This document shows, in pieces, positions 37,601 through 43,879 of a stretch of DNA of 64,000 bases. Position 1 is the first letter of the stretch. Each line of letters opens with the position of its first letter. Source of the stretch: Panorpa germanica (taxonomy: Eukaryota > Arthropoda > Insecta > Mecoptera > Panorpidae). Made by a program: the position numbers and the translations under genes. The notes under the pieces are model-generated. The model saw nothing but the letters and a program-made list of their open reading frames with translations. It had not been told where the DNA came from and did no database searches. The stretch lies in assembly GCA_963678705.1 (NCBI GenBank), contig OY783210.1:15687331-15751330 (forward strand), written 5' to 3'.

Positions 37601-37971
37601 TTTCCTGCATATATGCCATAAAATCTTGCATTCTCCCTACACGATAATTATATTTGCATCCTAAATTTTATTTTATTTGTTACATATAACCATTTATTTT
37701 TATTTTCCAGGGCGATTTAGAACAACTGACAGTAGTACCAGATGGGAATTCAACACATTTACAATGTTCTCCAAATAGTGTTACTATAGTAGACACTTCT
37801 GTGGACACGTTATTACCCCACACAATCCACAAAATTCTAGGACATAAACACAAACAACGAAAAAGGAAAAGGAAACGACCTAAGAATGCTAAAAATATAA
37901 AACACAAGGCACATCATCACCATCAACAAAAGTCTATGGTTACGCTACATTCAGAGCAGTCTAAAGTGTAA
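12643..37971 (+). CDS. Secreted TSP1 + TSPN/LamG-like protein, 7 coding exons, 436 aa
   Basis: Spliced gene: exons 12643-12878, 15838-16010, 21808-21951, 28739-28938, 30251-30426, 31204-31324 and 37711-37971. All introns are GT/AG and their phases (2,1,1,0,2,0) match across every junction, giving one open frame. Residues 1-18 are a signal peptide. Residues 20-136 resemble an NTR/agrin-N beta-barrel (weak call; Cys20, Cys96). Residues 137-185 are a thrombospondin type-1 repeat with WxxWxxW and six cysteines. Residues ~235-369 fit a thrombospondin-N/laminin-G domain (WHQLAV at 304-309, YLDC at 319-322, GDLEQL at 351-356). Residues 390-421 are rich in Lys/Arg/His. N-glycosylation sequons occur at Asn231, Asn298 and Asn363. 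No transmembrane span follows the signal, so the product should be extracellular; TSP1 repeats and basic tails of this kind often bind glycosaminoglycans (inference). I do not recognise the orthologue, so no symbol is given. Confidence 0.88.
14077..14304. mobile_element. Family B MITE, copy 1
   Basis: The termini are CAGTAAACAATTTAGTGAAG and AATATTTACTG. The body has TTTATCTTCATTTGTATTCT, GACAGGTGGAGTG and CTCTTTCATGACAAAAAAAT, which recur in the three other copies. Non-coding; it lies in intron 1. Confidence 0.75.
15132..15383. mobile_element. Family H-like MITE (252 bp)
   Basis: The left end GCCTTGATTACACGGTGC is inverted imperfectly at the right as GCACCATAAAGGC. The GACCGCATTATGCGAGTTAC block is shared with 61698-61775. 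Intron 1. Confidence 0.55.
15838..16010 (+). CDS. Exon 2: remainder of NTR/agrin-N-like region
   Basis: The acceptor is TTACAG|CGG and the donor is CTTG|GTAAGA. Phase 2 in and phase 1 out give GRIELPLNAI...WEELG, residues 79-136 plus one base of 137. A DVLFIGVF strand and a single Cys96 match the layout of NTR/NtA modules (second Cys, then a DxxxF strand). This similarity is by eye only. A run of four GAA codons encodes an acidic patch before the TSP1 exon. Confidence 0.83.
16637..17012 (-). mobile_element. LINE family E 3' end, copy 2, strongly 5'-truncated
   Basis: It is the same 3' UTR as 7078-7756 (TTTGCTATTTGGCAGTACAT, CATTCTCACTCCTTCCAAGC). Similarity stops at ~17012, just after the CTCCAATGTTTCAA stretch. 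That is the usual outcome of incomplete target-primed reverse transcription. Intron 2. Confidence 0.65.
17466..17508. repeat. 12-bp hairpin
   Basis: AATATTGACCTT at 17466-17477 pairs with AAGGTCAATATT at 17497-17508, leaving a 19-nt loop. Short enough to arise by chance in 64 kb of AT-rich DNA. Confidence 0.6.
18290..18905. repeat. AT-rich tandem array, ~141-147-bp unit, about four copies
   Basis: The landmark GTTCGTCTTCTTAAACATAA recurs at 18433 and 18574 and, diverged, at 18721 and 18868, giving spacings of 141, 147 and 147. Each unit has AAAAATCAATAATTTTTC and GAACCCCTTATAAAATCCA. The leftmost unit is partly palindromic (GGATTTTATAAGGAG against CCGTTATAAAATCC). Too diverged for a young satellite. 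Intron 2. Confidence 0.75.
19539..20226. repeat. Family D ~700-bp interspersed repeat, copy 1
   Basis: It runs from GGTCAAAACGATAAAAAAGA to GAAACCTTAACCTC. Landmarks are GGCATTGACAGCGAATCTCC, AATCGGTCCAGTAGATTTTG and CAGACCAGAGAGGTGAAGAC. No terminal repeats are seen. The TA microsatellite at 19600 lies inside. Class unknown; intron 2. Confidence 0.7.
19600..19627. repeat. (TA)n microsatellite within Family D copy 1
   Basis: About 14 TA units replace the AATATATAATTATTTC of the other Family D copies, so the expansion occurred after this copy inserted. Confidence 0.9.
21226..21498 (-). mobile_element. Second LINE-like 3' tail (family F), copy 1
   Basis: On the minus strand it ends TGTAAAGCCGAAAGGCACGC followed by an A-rich tail. 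The preceding stretch is purine-rich. It shares the CGGCTTTACAATCTAC block and AGTACTTCC(A/G)... region with 27787-28248. Its structure suggests a retroelement 3' end, but no protein motif is visible. Intron 2. Confidence 0.5.
21808..21951 (+). CDS. Exon 3: thrombospondin type-1 repeat
   Basis: The exon encodes one whole TSP1 repeat, residues 137-185, with symmetrical phase 1-1 borders typical of a shuffled module. The tryptophan ladder is W138, W141 and W144 (W-T-S-W-S-E-W, a C-mannosylation signature). It is followed by CSISCGSG and cysteines at 147, 151, 162, 168, 178 and 183, which is the full set of six. The acceptor is TCATTAG|GTTGG and the donor is TTTAG|GTAAGT. Confidence 0.93.
22310..22640 (+). 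pseudogene. Degenerate mariner transposase C-terminal relic
   Basis: The plus-strand frame reads LLHDNARLFTAELTRGKL, then NLDLSPCDYHMFVSLKEAVK, matching the mariner HDNAR and PDLSPCDYHLF boxes with the second and third catalytic Asp. Stops and substitutions (for example after KLTKLH) show it is dead. It belongs to a different mariner subfamily from the group 1 copies. It lies in intron 3 of the TSP1 gene. Confidence 0.75.
22643..22979 (-). mobile_element. Palindrome-like deleted mariner, group 3, TA TSD
   Basis: The ends are AGTTCATTATATG and its inverse CATTTTATGAACT, flanked by TA at 22641-22642 and 22980-22981. The first ~85 bp at each end are inverted copies (TAGATAGTACCAACCTTCAAA and its complement). 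The right side, read on the minus strand, continues into the start of a transposase-like frame (TTGAACGGTATTTTT region), so the element is a 5' end joined to a short inverted 5' end. It abuts the relic at 22310-22640. Confidence 0.7.
24269..24493. mobile_element. Family B MITE, copy 2
   Basis: The ends ACCCAGTAAACAATT and AATGTTTACTGGGT are the cleanest inverted pair in the family. Same orientation as copy 1, with an ~30-bp internal deletion after GACAGGTGGAGT. Intron 3. Confidence 0.78.
24822..25325. repeat. 64-bp direct repeat of host flank bracketing the truncated mariner
   Basis: 24822-24885 and 25262-25325 share TTCAGAAATACTTAAACGAT and the following ~44 bases, with about three to four mismatches. 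One copy abuts the mariner 3' TIR; the other abuts the internal break. A normal mariner insertion duplicates only TA, so the 64-bp duplication must come from a later event, most simply aborted gap repair after excision (inference). Confidence 0.8.
24887..25260 (-). pseudogene. Mariner transposase C-terminal fragment, 3' end intact (group 1)
   Basis: The minus strand encodes 102 residues: FHQDTAPCHKS (containing the second catalytic Asp), then PHPPYSPDLAPSDYCLF, ending GDYVDE at 24951. The 3' TIR reads CACATGGGCTGAAAAGTCCC on the plus strand from 24887. The 5' two-thirds is gone, and the break at 25260 abuts a second copy of the left flank (see direct repeat 24822-25325). Confidence 0.87.
27507..27720. 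mobile_element. Family C palindromic MITE, copy 1
   Basis: The arms are TAGTTCGGCGGCGACTCATA and TATGAGTCGCCGCCGAACTC, with outer ends AGTCCAAAT and TTTGAACT next to TA. The centre has TTCGTTTCTATATACATTAT. TA flanks and ~214 bp length fit a Tc1/mariner-type MITE (inference). Intron 3. Confidence 0.8.
27787..28248 (-). mobile_element. LINE-like 3' tail (family F), copy 2, with (TAA)n tail
   Basis: It shares GGCTTTACAATCTAC and the long pyrimidine-rich region with 21226-21498. The tail is a short TTA/TAA repeat on the plus strand at 27787-27810. The ORF on the plus strand here (159 codons, Leu/Ser/Tyr-rich) is a low-complexity by-product of the pyrimidine tract. Confidence 0.5.
28739..28938 (+). 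CDS. Exon 4: linker and start of TSPN/LamG-like domain
   Basis: Residues 185-251. The acceptor is CCTTTTCAG|GAGCAG, and the donor is CCAAAG|GTAATT in phase 0. The first half is a Pro/Trp/Ser linker; EFTVMATLRTDP (239-250) is the first strand pair of a thrombospondin-N-like domain. The sequon NLS lies at Asn231. An ORF with a Met at 28591 overlaps this exon, but its upstream part is intron. Confidence 0.88.
29190..29349 (-). mobile_element. Group 3 mariner 5'-end fragment
   Basis: It contains TTTAAAGGTTGGTACTATCC and GTAGCGCCATCTATATGTCA, ending GAACT followed by TA at 29350-29351, like the right end of the element at 22643-22979. The interior beyond about 29190 is lost. It abuts the ~700-bp repeat starting near 29357, in intron 4. 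Confidence 0.65.
29357..30052. repeat. Family D repeat, copy 2
   Basis: Colinear with copy 1 over its whole length, with an extra ~30 bp after ATCACAAAAAAAAGTA. The minus strand holds an 88-codon ORF whose frame is also open in copies 1 and 3. Lies in intron 4. Confidence 0.72.
30251..30426 (+). CDS. Exon 5: core of TSPN/LamG-like domain
   Basis: Residues 252-309 plus two bases. The acceptor follows a T-run (TTTTTTTGACAG|GCT) and the donor is GTCAG|GTAAAG. The product includes GTLLSMRSR, YLSLEVAAHGGRLV and GLWHQLAV, the standard strand order of laminin-G/TSPN folds. The sequon NMT lies at Asn298. The exon is clearly richer in GC than the surrounding introns, as expected for a conserved coding exon. 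Confidence 0.9.
31204..31324 (+). CDS. Exon 6: TSPN/LamG-like domain, Cys pair
   Basis: Residues 310-350. The acceptor is TTATTCCAG|CATC and the donor is ATGGAA|GTGAGT. The product includes EVTCYLDCS (Cys318, Cys322) and DFIVGYLME, matching the segment of thrombospondin-N domains just before the conserved GDLQ-L strand, which starts the next exon. Confidence 0.9.
32245..32560 (+). mobile_element. Helitron-like non-autonomous element
   Basis: It begins A|TCTTAATATATATAAATTA and ends CGTGGCCGGGACAGCTAG|T, with no inverted repeats and no target duplication, as expected for Helitrons (A|TC...CTAG|T). The interior ACTACTTAACCGATTTTAAT and TTTGTACACCGGGTGCAGTT match the style of widespread insect Helitron-derived repeats (recalled, not searched). 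A TAGATTGAGTAAATATTC direct repeat is inside. Intron 6. Confidence 0.65.
32677..32870. mobile_element. Family C MITE, copy 2, diverged
   Basis: The ends ATAGTTGAAATTACGAAAGC and AACTCTCGTAATTTGAACTA form the inverted pair. The left arm has decayed (CTCGGCGGTGAAATC). It abuts the element at 32876. Confidence 0.65.
33016..33036. repeat. (TG)n microsatellite
   Basis: About ten TG units inside the interrupted Family G element. The uninterrupted copy at 61148 has TGTATGTATGTA at the same point, so the array expanded from a short precursor. Confidence 0.9.
33078..33338. mobile_element. Family B MITE, copy 3, nested in a larger element
   Basis: Reverse orientation, with ends CAGTAAACATTTTGGAGC and AATGTTTACTGGG. 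It interrupts the element 32876-33568, whose two halves match the uninterrupted copy at 61148-61697. Confidence 0.78.
34621..35304 (-). mobile_element. Family A element, copy 2
   Basis: Reverse orientation relative to copy 1. The left end is TGGCTTGTGTTCTATG and the body is colinear down to CACTAAAAAATGAG at the right. The right terminal repeat has decayed. A 9-bp CAGAGACAA lies directly before the left end (34612-34620) and again at 35323-35331. It sits in intron 6 of the TSP1 gene. Confidence 0.75.
35872..36293. repeat. Direct duplication of a ~130-bp block, 293 bp apart
   Basis: AATAGTTTTGTTAAAATATA and GGTGTATCAATAAGAACTGA (with the following ~90 bp) occur at 35872 and at 36165. The intervening block (36025-36161) is found again at 39399-39540. 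Confidence 0.75.
36507..36716. mobile_element. Family B MITE, copy 4, right end lost
   Basis: It begins CCCAGTAAACATTATGGAGT and keeps the CCACTCCACCTGTCGGAATA block. The final TTTACTGGG is missing after CACCAAATTG. It lies just below the truncated mariner at 36795. Confidence 0.7.
36795..37484 (-). pseudogene. Mariner transposase N-terminal two-thirds with 5' TIR (group 1, irritans-like)
   Basis: The minus-strand frame starts at the Met near 37306 (MDQKQFRVLILHCF) and continues through the HTH region (HWLEKCYGDSTPSETTIKRW), GRPNEAVTPENIKKIHK, the WVPRLLT linker motif and YVTMDETWIHHFTPESKQ, which carries the first catalytic Asp. It then stops at a break near 36796. No frameshift interrupts ~170 codons. 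The 5' TIR ends at 37484 with CAGCCCATGTG. This is the part missing from the copies at 2181 and 24887, so all three are defective members of one family. Confidence 0.9.
37711..37971 (+). CDS. Exon 7: domain end, basic tail and stop
   Basis: Residues 351-436 and a TAA at 37969-37971. The acceptor is TTTATTTTCCAG|GGC. The exon starts with GDLEQLTVVPDGNSTHLQC, closing the TSPN-like domain at Cys369 with a sequon at Asn363. A Lys/Arg/His-rich stretch at 390-421 (HKHKQRKRKRKRPK and a run of four His) follows; it contains dibasic RKRKR sites that could be furin-like cleavage or heparin-binding sites (inference). Confidence 0.9.
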   Translation, partial: GDLEQLTVVPDGNSTHLQCSPNSVTIVDTSVDTLLPHTIHKILGHKHKQRKRKRKRPKNAKNIKHKAHHHHQQKSMVTLHSEQSKV

Positions 37972-38220
37972 AATAAAAGTAAGGTTAGAATATTCATTTA
38001 TTGATTTTGGGCGAAATATTATAAGATCTTCTTTTATAAAATAATGTTCAACTAAATTGTAAAAATGATTTACAGATATAAAAAGTAATGGAATTATATA
38101 TTAATCCATTAAATAAGCTTTTATAATTCAATTTGAAAGGCCCTCTATGTTTATACGCTTTTCTGAATTATTAGATATTAAAAATAATTATAATCTGATT
38201 AGTAAAATTGGAAATAAAGT
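37972..38220 (+). other. Likely 3' UTR with polyadenylation signals
   Basis: An AATAAA overlaps the stop region at 37971-37976, and another lies at 38212-38217, followed by a GT-containing stretch. The second is the more likely functional signal because the first is too close to the stop. The exact cleavage site cannot be read from sequence alone. Confidence 0.4.
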
Positions 38221-39305
38221 TCTGCATAGATTATATAAACAAAATTTGTCTAATTTATATTTTATAAAAACATAAACAATATTACTAATATACAGTATTT
38301 CAATAATTAATTGGTAAAACGTTTATAGTGTTCCCATAAGTTATAAAATACTCATATTAAAAGATAGGTGTTATTATGGTTGCACGCCGATTAGGCGGAG
38401 CTGATTGAAAGAATTACAATAGCGTAAAAAATATTTTGTTAAGCATTTTGGTAAATATAATTGTGAAATGCTTAATGATTAATTGTTCGGGATATTTACA
38501 TCGATTTATATATTATTTTATTTATTACATTTAACCAACGACCTCCTACTATGTTGGAAGTGTTTTTAGTTTCGTGGTTTTATAAACTTTATGATTTCGA
38601 ACACATAATCAAATTAATTTTGGTAAGAACAAAATCCAAAAAATAAAGGGATGATCTGGTGATCGAACCGAAAGGCACAGCTGTGCCTAATAATTGAATA
38701 AGCCAGAAAAAAATATTTTTATTAAAGTATTCAAATTACAAAGTACTACATATTTTTACTTGTGTAAATTACTTCTTGTATTTACATTTTACATTAGCTA
38801 ACATGATTTTTTAATTTATTGAATACTTTTTAATTTAAATACTCTATTTTAAATAATCACAAGTTCGCGGCACTGATTTTCGCCACTGCTTCTCGTCTCC
38901 CATAAACCATTGCAGTATTTATAGGTACTGCGAATATTACAATGTCAAAAGCGGGTGTATTAGTGTATGTAATATAAAATTAAATTAATTATTAAAAGTG
39001 TTTTACAAACGGTAAAAGTGGTTCAGATTGTAAATAAGTAGTTAATACATAATTTACGTTATTTACTTTATATGCAAATGTGTTTTTAATAACACAAACA
39101 TGTTTTGTGAAAATAATAACATAACCCCACAAAATTTGTAATAAAAACTATGACAAGTGTTACTTAATAACTTTAGTGTCTAATTAAAATGTAACTGTGT
39201 TTGTTTATAAATATGTGACAATTAATTTAAAATAAATCGTTGTTCTTTTATAGTTGTTATTTTCTATATTTTTAAAGCCGATTTAATGACAATTGAAGAT
39301 TATAA

Positions 39306-39335
39306 ATGAAGATGACAGAAGGGGAATCGGACCAG
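39306..39335 (+). CDS. Possible short first coding exon (MKMTEGESDQ) of a second gene
   Basis: An ATG at 39306 (second in-frame ATG at 39312) opens ten codons ending GGACCAG|GTTAGT, a good donor in phase 0. The preceding bases are in an A-rich start context. An acidic start followed at once by a donor is common for first coding exons, but it is too short for protein evidence. It does not join directly in frame to the exon candidate at 57968, because that join meets a TAA after five codons. An intermediate exon or a different gene would be needed. Confidence 0.3.
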
Positions 39336-39398
39336 GTTAGTTTTTATTCATTGTTGGCATGTAGTTTGTTATTTTGAAATCGTATGCACATAAATATG

Positions 39399-39540
39399 AT
39401 TCCCGGATCAATAATACATCAAGAGGATACTTAATGTCATTAAAAATAATCATTAAATATAATTCCCTTCATATTTTCTTCATTGTTCCGTTCTCCACAT
39501 ACATTAAACGTCAGAATCCTTGAGTGAAACGTAGTAATTA
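39399..39540. repeat. Dispersed copy of the 36025-36161 block
   Basis: GATTCCCGGATCAATAATAC, CTTAATGTCATTAAAAA and TAATTCCCTTCATATTTTCT match 36025-36161 in order with few differences. The 39.4-kb copy lies beyond the stop of the TSP1 gene, just after the exon candidate at 39306. Confidence 0.7.
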
Positions 39541-39850
39541 TATAGAACTGCTTGATTATAATGCATTAAAAACATAACGAGCGTTGTAGACATGTTAGAA
39601 CATGTTTCGAAACAAAACAAATGAGAAAATTTTAAAGAAGAAATAATCCACCACCACTTACAAGTCAAAATAAAAAAAACAAATAATGTATCAAAATATA
39701 AGGAAACATCACAACATTTGGGAATTTATCATAATAAAAATGTTTATTAAAATATAAAACTTTAAAAACCTAGAGCTTAGAAAAAAAAACTCATATTTCC
39801 ATCCTTAAAGTTTACGTTGGGAGTTGGACTTGTCTTCTGGGAAGATTTAT

Positions 39851-39868
39851 GAGTGTGTGTGTGTGTGT
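39851..39868. repeat. (GT)n microsatellite
   Basis: Nine GT units in non-coding DNA downstream of the exon candidate at 39306. Confidence 0.9.
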
Positions 39869-41079
39869 TCTTTTAGAACGAAGACAAATGAGCGCATTAT
39901 TTGAAGTTTGTTTCGCAAGGGGTGGGGTGGGGCTAGGTTATAAATGCCGCGATTTTGGAGATTGAAAATTGTAAAAGATTTAGTGTTTCATAAATAGTAT
40001 ATAAATATGTTTTAAGGCCTAGAAAGACATTACCCCGTATCCAGGCTAACCTCATATGTGGGTATATATCTGTATTTGTGTATTCGTATTCCACAATATA
40101 TATATATACAGTATATTTTTTTATCTTGAGTCGCGCGTGCTCCCTTCGTCTAAATATGCGTATTAAGTGCAGTCTCAAGAAAACACTCATTCTTATTTAT
40201 TATTAAAATAACGTAACGTGAAACGTTGTACTAGATACGATGTAGTAAGTTTAGACCTTTAGGAGATAACCTCTTCTATGTTGTCTTGCGTGTTAATTTT
40301 GTTTTCGACGCCGATAGCTCCTAGCAGTGAGAACACAATGTACTTTTTTAACTTGTAACAAAACGTAAAATATAATATGGTTAAACAAGTTTGGGAACTT
40401 TACCAGTTATAAAAAGGAATTTTATTCAGAAGATACCAGGCCGGAAAATTTAGATATAAAAAAATCATTAAAACCAAATATGTAGAAGGAAATAAAATGA
40501 GGAATGTTCTTAAGAAATGCAATATACTGGTATCTTGGAAGACGCTAGTCGCGAGTTGCGATGCTTCCACGTAACCACGTTCTGCAAGTTTATGAGTGCA
40601 TAGCCGGCGTCGTGTCGCGTCGATTCGACATGCCAGTTCCAGGAGTCGGTATCTCGTCTCCAACACATCACCGTATTAAATATGTACCAGGAATGTACCG
40701 GTCAGGGCTTATATTAGTGACGTTTTGACAAATTTTAAGAAGAAAAAAACGTATTTGAAAATCGCAGGAATTAACAATCAATATTTTGTGTTATGTATAT
40801 ACGAGTATATTTATTAGGCCTTATATCTCAAGATATCTGGTTAAATTTAATAGAGTAATGAGATTTTGAAGCGGGAACTACGCGGTACATACGCCGATTT
40901 TTTTAATTTCCCGGGCTGTATAAATCCAATGAGACTATTGACATTTGTTTTTTATTTTAAATATCCAAAAGTTAACAGAAAATTTAAATTTTACCGCCAA
41001 ATATTTAATCATATTTTTGACGTCATAGAATTAGTATTGGAGCCTGTAATTGATTTTATTTATAATTGTTTATAAGTGC

Positions 41080-41281
41080 ATAGATCAAATCACGGTAGTT
41101 CGGCGCCGACTTATACTTAAAAGAGGTTATAAGAGCAGTATAAATCTATAATGCGATATTAAATTTTATCTTATTCGTTTCTATATACATTATAGAAAAA
41201 TATCAGTTTAAAATCGGCAATTTATACTCCATAACTTATTTTAAGTATGAGTCGCTGCCGAACTCTCGTAATTTGAACTAT
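41080..41281. mobile_element. Family C MITE, copy 3
   Basis: The arms GTAGTTCGGCGCCGACTTAT and ATGAGTCGCTGCCGAACTCT, with the same central TTCGTTTCTATATACATTAT as copy 1. Confidence 0.75.
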
Positions 41282-41859
41282 AGTATGATTAATATACTAT
41301 TAAATATACTATTTTATAATGCAATTGGTTTACAAAAGGAGATTTACTTGCCTGCTCTCTAGTAAATACCCTGCATGAGCATATTTCACAGATATACTTC
41401 TATGACGTCATCAAACGACGCTTTCCTATTGTCGTGTGATTGTTCAGAATTTAAGATATTTATAGTCAGTTGTCTGTCGTCACGATCACAGCAGTAGGCG
41501 CAGTGTGCCGACCCGGAAGAAGAGTACTCTCCTCTGCACCATCCTCTAGAATTCGATAACGTTTACCATTTCCAGTAGATACTCGCCGTATTCCTCTTAT
41601 TTGCTCCTGCGCCTAAAATTAATGCTTTTTTATTCAATGTTTCATTTTTCTTTTTATATTTTACAAGTCAAATGTTGCGCTAATGGTCTTAAGTGTTAAT
41701 TAACAAAGGGCAAAGGGATTTCAAGAGGGTGAAGTTTCCAAAATAATTCTTGATATATTTTTTTTCTTCTTTTTTGCGTAAATATATTTCACAGTGAGTT
41801 ATTTCCGTGTTTAACTGTGACTGAAATGTAATAATACTAATGTGAAGTAGTGAAAATAA

Positions 41860-42367
41860 GCATAGTCCATCATATACCACAATACTTAAGAGAAAAAGAC
41901 ACAAAACACATGAGAAGGATTGGGAAACGAGGAGAAAGGAAACAGATACTGGGAAAATAGCGAGGAAATGATGTGTAGGGTGTGCGGAACTGAGATAGAA
42001 ACACTGGAGCACATTAAGTTTTCATGAGAGAAAAAGGTCATAATCGAAAAGAATATTGGGCAGGTATTAAAGGAAAGATATAGAGAAAAGATAGGAAAGG
42101 AGATAGAGAAAAGAAACGAGGAGAGAGAAGGAATGGCAGCATAGAAACAGGAGGGAGAGAAGCAGGAGGAGCGAAGCAGTAGCAGTTTTGTTTATATTTT
42201 TATAAGGATAATTTTATATATATATATTTTTTTCGTTTGGAAGGAGTGAGAATGTTTAAATATAATAAGGATCAAAATTGAATCAAGCACAATGACATGT
42301 AAATAAATGAGTTAAGGCACAAGAATGTAGTACCAAATGGCAAAAACATTAAAAATAAAATAATATA
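41860..42367 (+). mobile_element. LINE family E 3' end, copy 3, with RT C-terminal zinc-like motif
   Basis: The plus frame at 41962-42020 reads EEMMCRVCGTEIETLEHIKF, the Cys-x2-Cys...His pattern found at the C terminus of many non-LTR reverse transcriptases. It is followed by a purine-rich 3' region and a tail with ATTAAAAATAAAATAATAT. The frame stops after KFS. Confidence 0.7.
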
Positions 42368-42507
42368 AATAAGCATAGTCATATTTAGATTCGTTTGAGT
42401 TGTCGTACTAATGAACTAGATACTCGATGTATTATGACAGAGCTCTTTTCTAACACTCAGTTAAAAATGTAAAGCGTTAACGGGGGTTAAGCGTTAATGC
42501 CAAATCG

Positions 42508-42713
42508 ATACAAAGAAGCATATTTTCGATAATGTTTTTTGGCGACACAGTTAATATATAATTATTTCTATAATTACTACATGATAAAATAACATTTAAA
42601 GAATACTTTGTGAAATTTTCATAAATGAATATCAAGAAATGAGGTATTGACAGCGAATCTCGTGGTGCCATTAATAAGTCATCACTGGATTTTCTGAAAT
42701 CAAAAAACCAAAA
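42508..42713. repeat. Family D repeat, copy 3, left third only
   Basis: It matches copies 1 and 2 from AGAAGCATATTTTCGATAAT to GATTTTCTGAAATCAAAAA, then ends. The remaining ~450 bp are absent. Confidence 0.65.
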
Positions 42714-43635
42714 GTTAATAAGTCCGGAAATGTGAGTGTTGCACTAAAAGACAACGATGAAAAATGAACACTGAAATTAGCTTGTAGCAAGCTAGCATGT
42801 GTGAAACTAGCACTGGAAGACAGTTTTCTAGCTGGATCATAACACAATCAATAAAAAATAGTCTTGAAACATACAAATCAACATAATATACTGGTCCCAT
42901 CAATCGCGTTAACTGAGTAAAACATGAAAGAGATCGGAACCGCGTTATACGAGTGCCACATCGACCTGTATATATGTATCTGATTTTCATCACAATATCA
43001 CAAAATCTCTTCGTTTCCTGTTACCGAGTAATTTATGTATAATTATTTTATAGAGAGAAAATACTTCAAAGAAAATATGAATGGAACATGTAAAACATTA
43101 GAGATTTATAAAGATTAAAAGGAAATCCAAGTGGCGCCGTAGACAGAATACTCATACGTGGCTGTGGTTAGAATAACATTATATGCCAAAAGTGGTACAT
43201 ATATTTAATATATACGAATATATTACAACGAAATTGTAAAAACCTAATGTTTTAATACAGTATTTTTGATAAAAGCAACGTATATTTTATAATACATACA
43301 AGGAGAAGGAGAGAGGGGGGACTTATTGCCGCACTTTACAATTAAGCATTACCTACAACATTATAAATTATAAAGTAAATAATTGAATTAACATTGAATT
43401 TTGTTAATTTATTACGCTTTCTCTTATTCAGTTTGCTTGCTAAAAATGTTCCTACATAAAATTTACGTAGGTTAAACTTTGACTAGTGGTATGATTACGC
43501 ATGTATTCGTACACGAACATAAACGTTTTCGCTCTAGTAGCATTAATAAGGCATCTGGCAATCGGCAAAGAGCACGAATAGGCGAACACGCATCTCTAGA
43601 CATAGGGCAAAAGTTAAATCACTGAGTTCGAATAA

Positions 43636-43876
43636 CACTTGTCAAGCTATTTCTTTGATTGAACGGTATTTTTTCTCATTAAAAAGCAATGCTTTATCAA
43701 CACATGAAATTCATTTTTTCTTTGTGTTCACAGTTGCAAAAGTAGGGTTACTAAAACCACTGTAAGTCATAAATTAATGATCGGAATGTCGTGAAATTTT
43801 AACACATCTCGGTTGGAGGTTGGTACTGTCTAAAAATCATATGTAGTTGTCGATATTTCATCCTGCGACCTTATTA
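43636..43876 (-). mobile_element. Group 3 mariner 5'-end fragment, degenerate terminus
   Basis: It shares TTGAACGGTATTTT, GCAATGCTTTATCAACACA and GGTTGGTACTGTC with the elements at 22643 and 29190. The terminal part has decayed (GATATTTCATCCTGCGACCT). It is oriented on the minus strand and keeps only the region upstream of, and at the start of, the transposase frame. Confidence 0.6.
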
Positions 43877-43879
43877 AGT

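Larger units (their letters stand above)
31325..37710 (+). other. Intron 6 (6386 bp)
   Basis: GT/AG intron, phase 0. A dense transposon cluster: Helitron-like element, Family C copy 2, Family G with nested Family B, Family A copy 2, the 293-bp-spaced duplication, Family B copy 4 and the N-terminal mariner. Confidence 0.8.
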
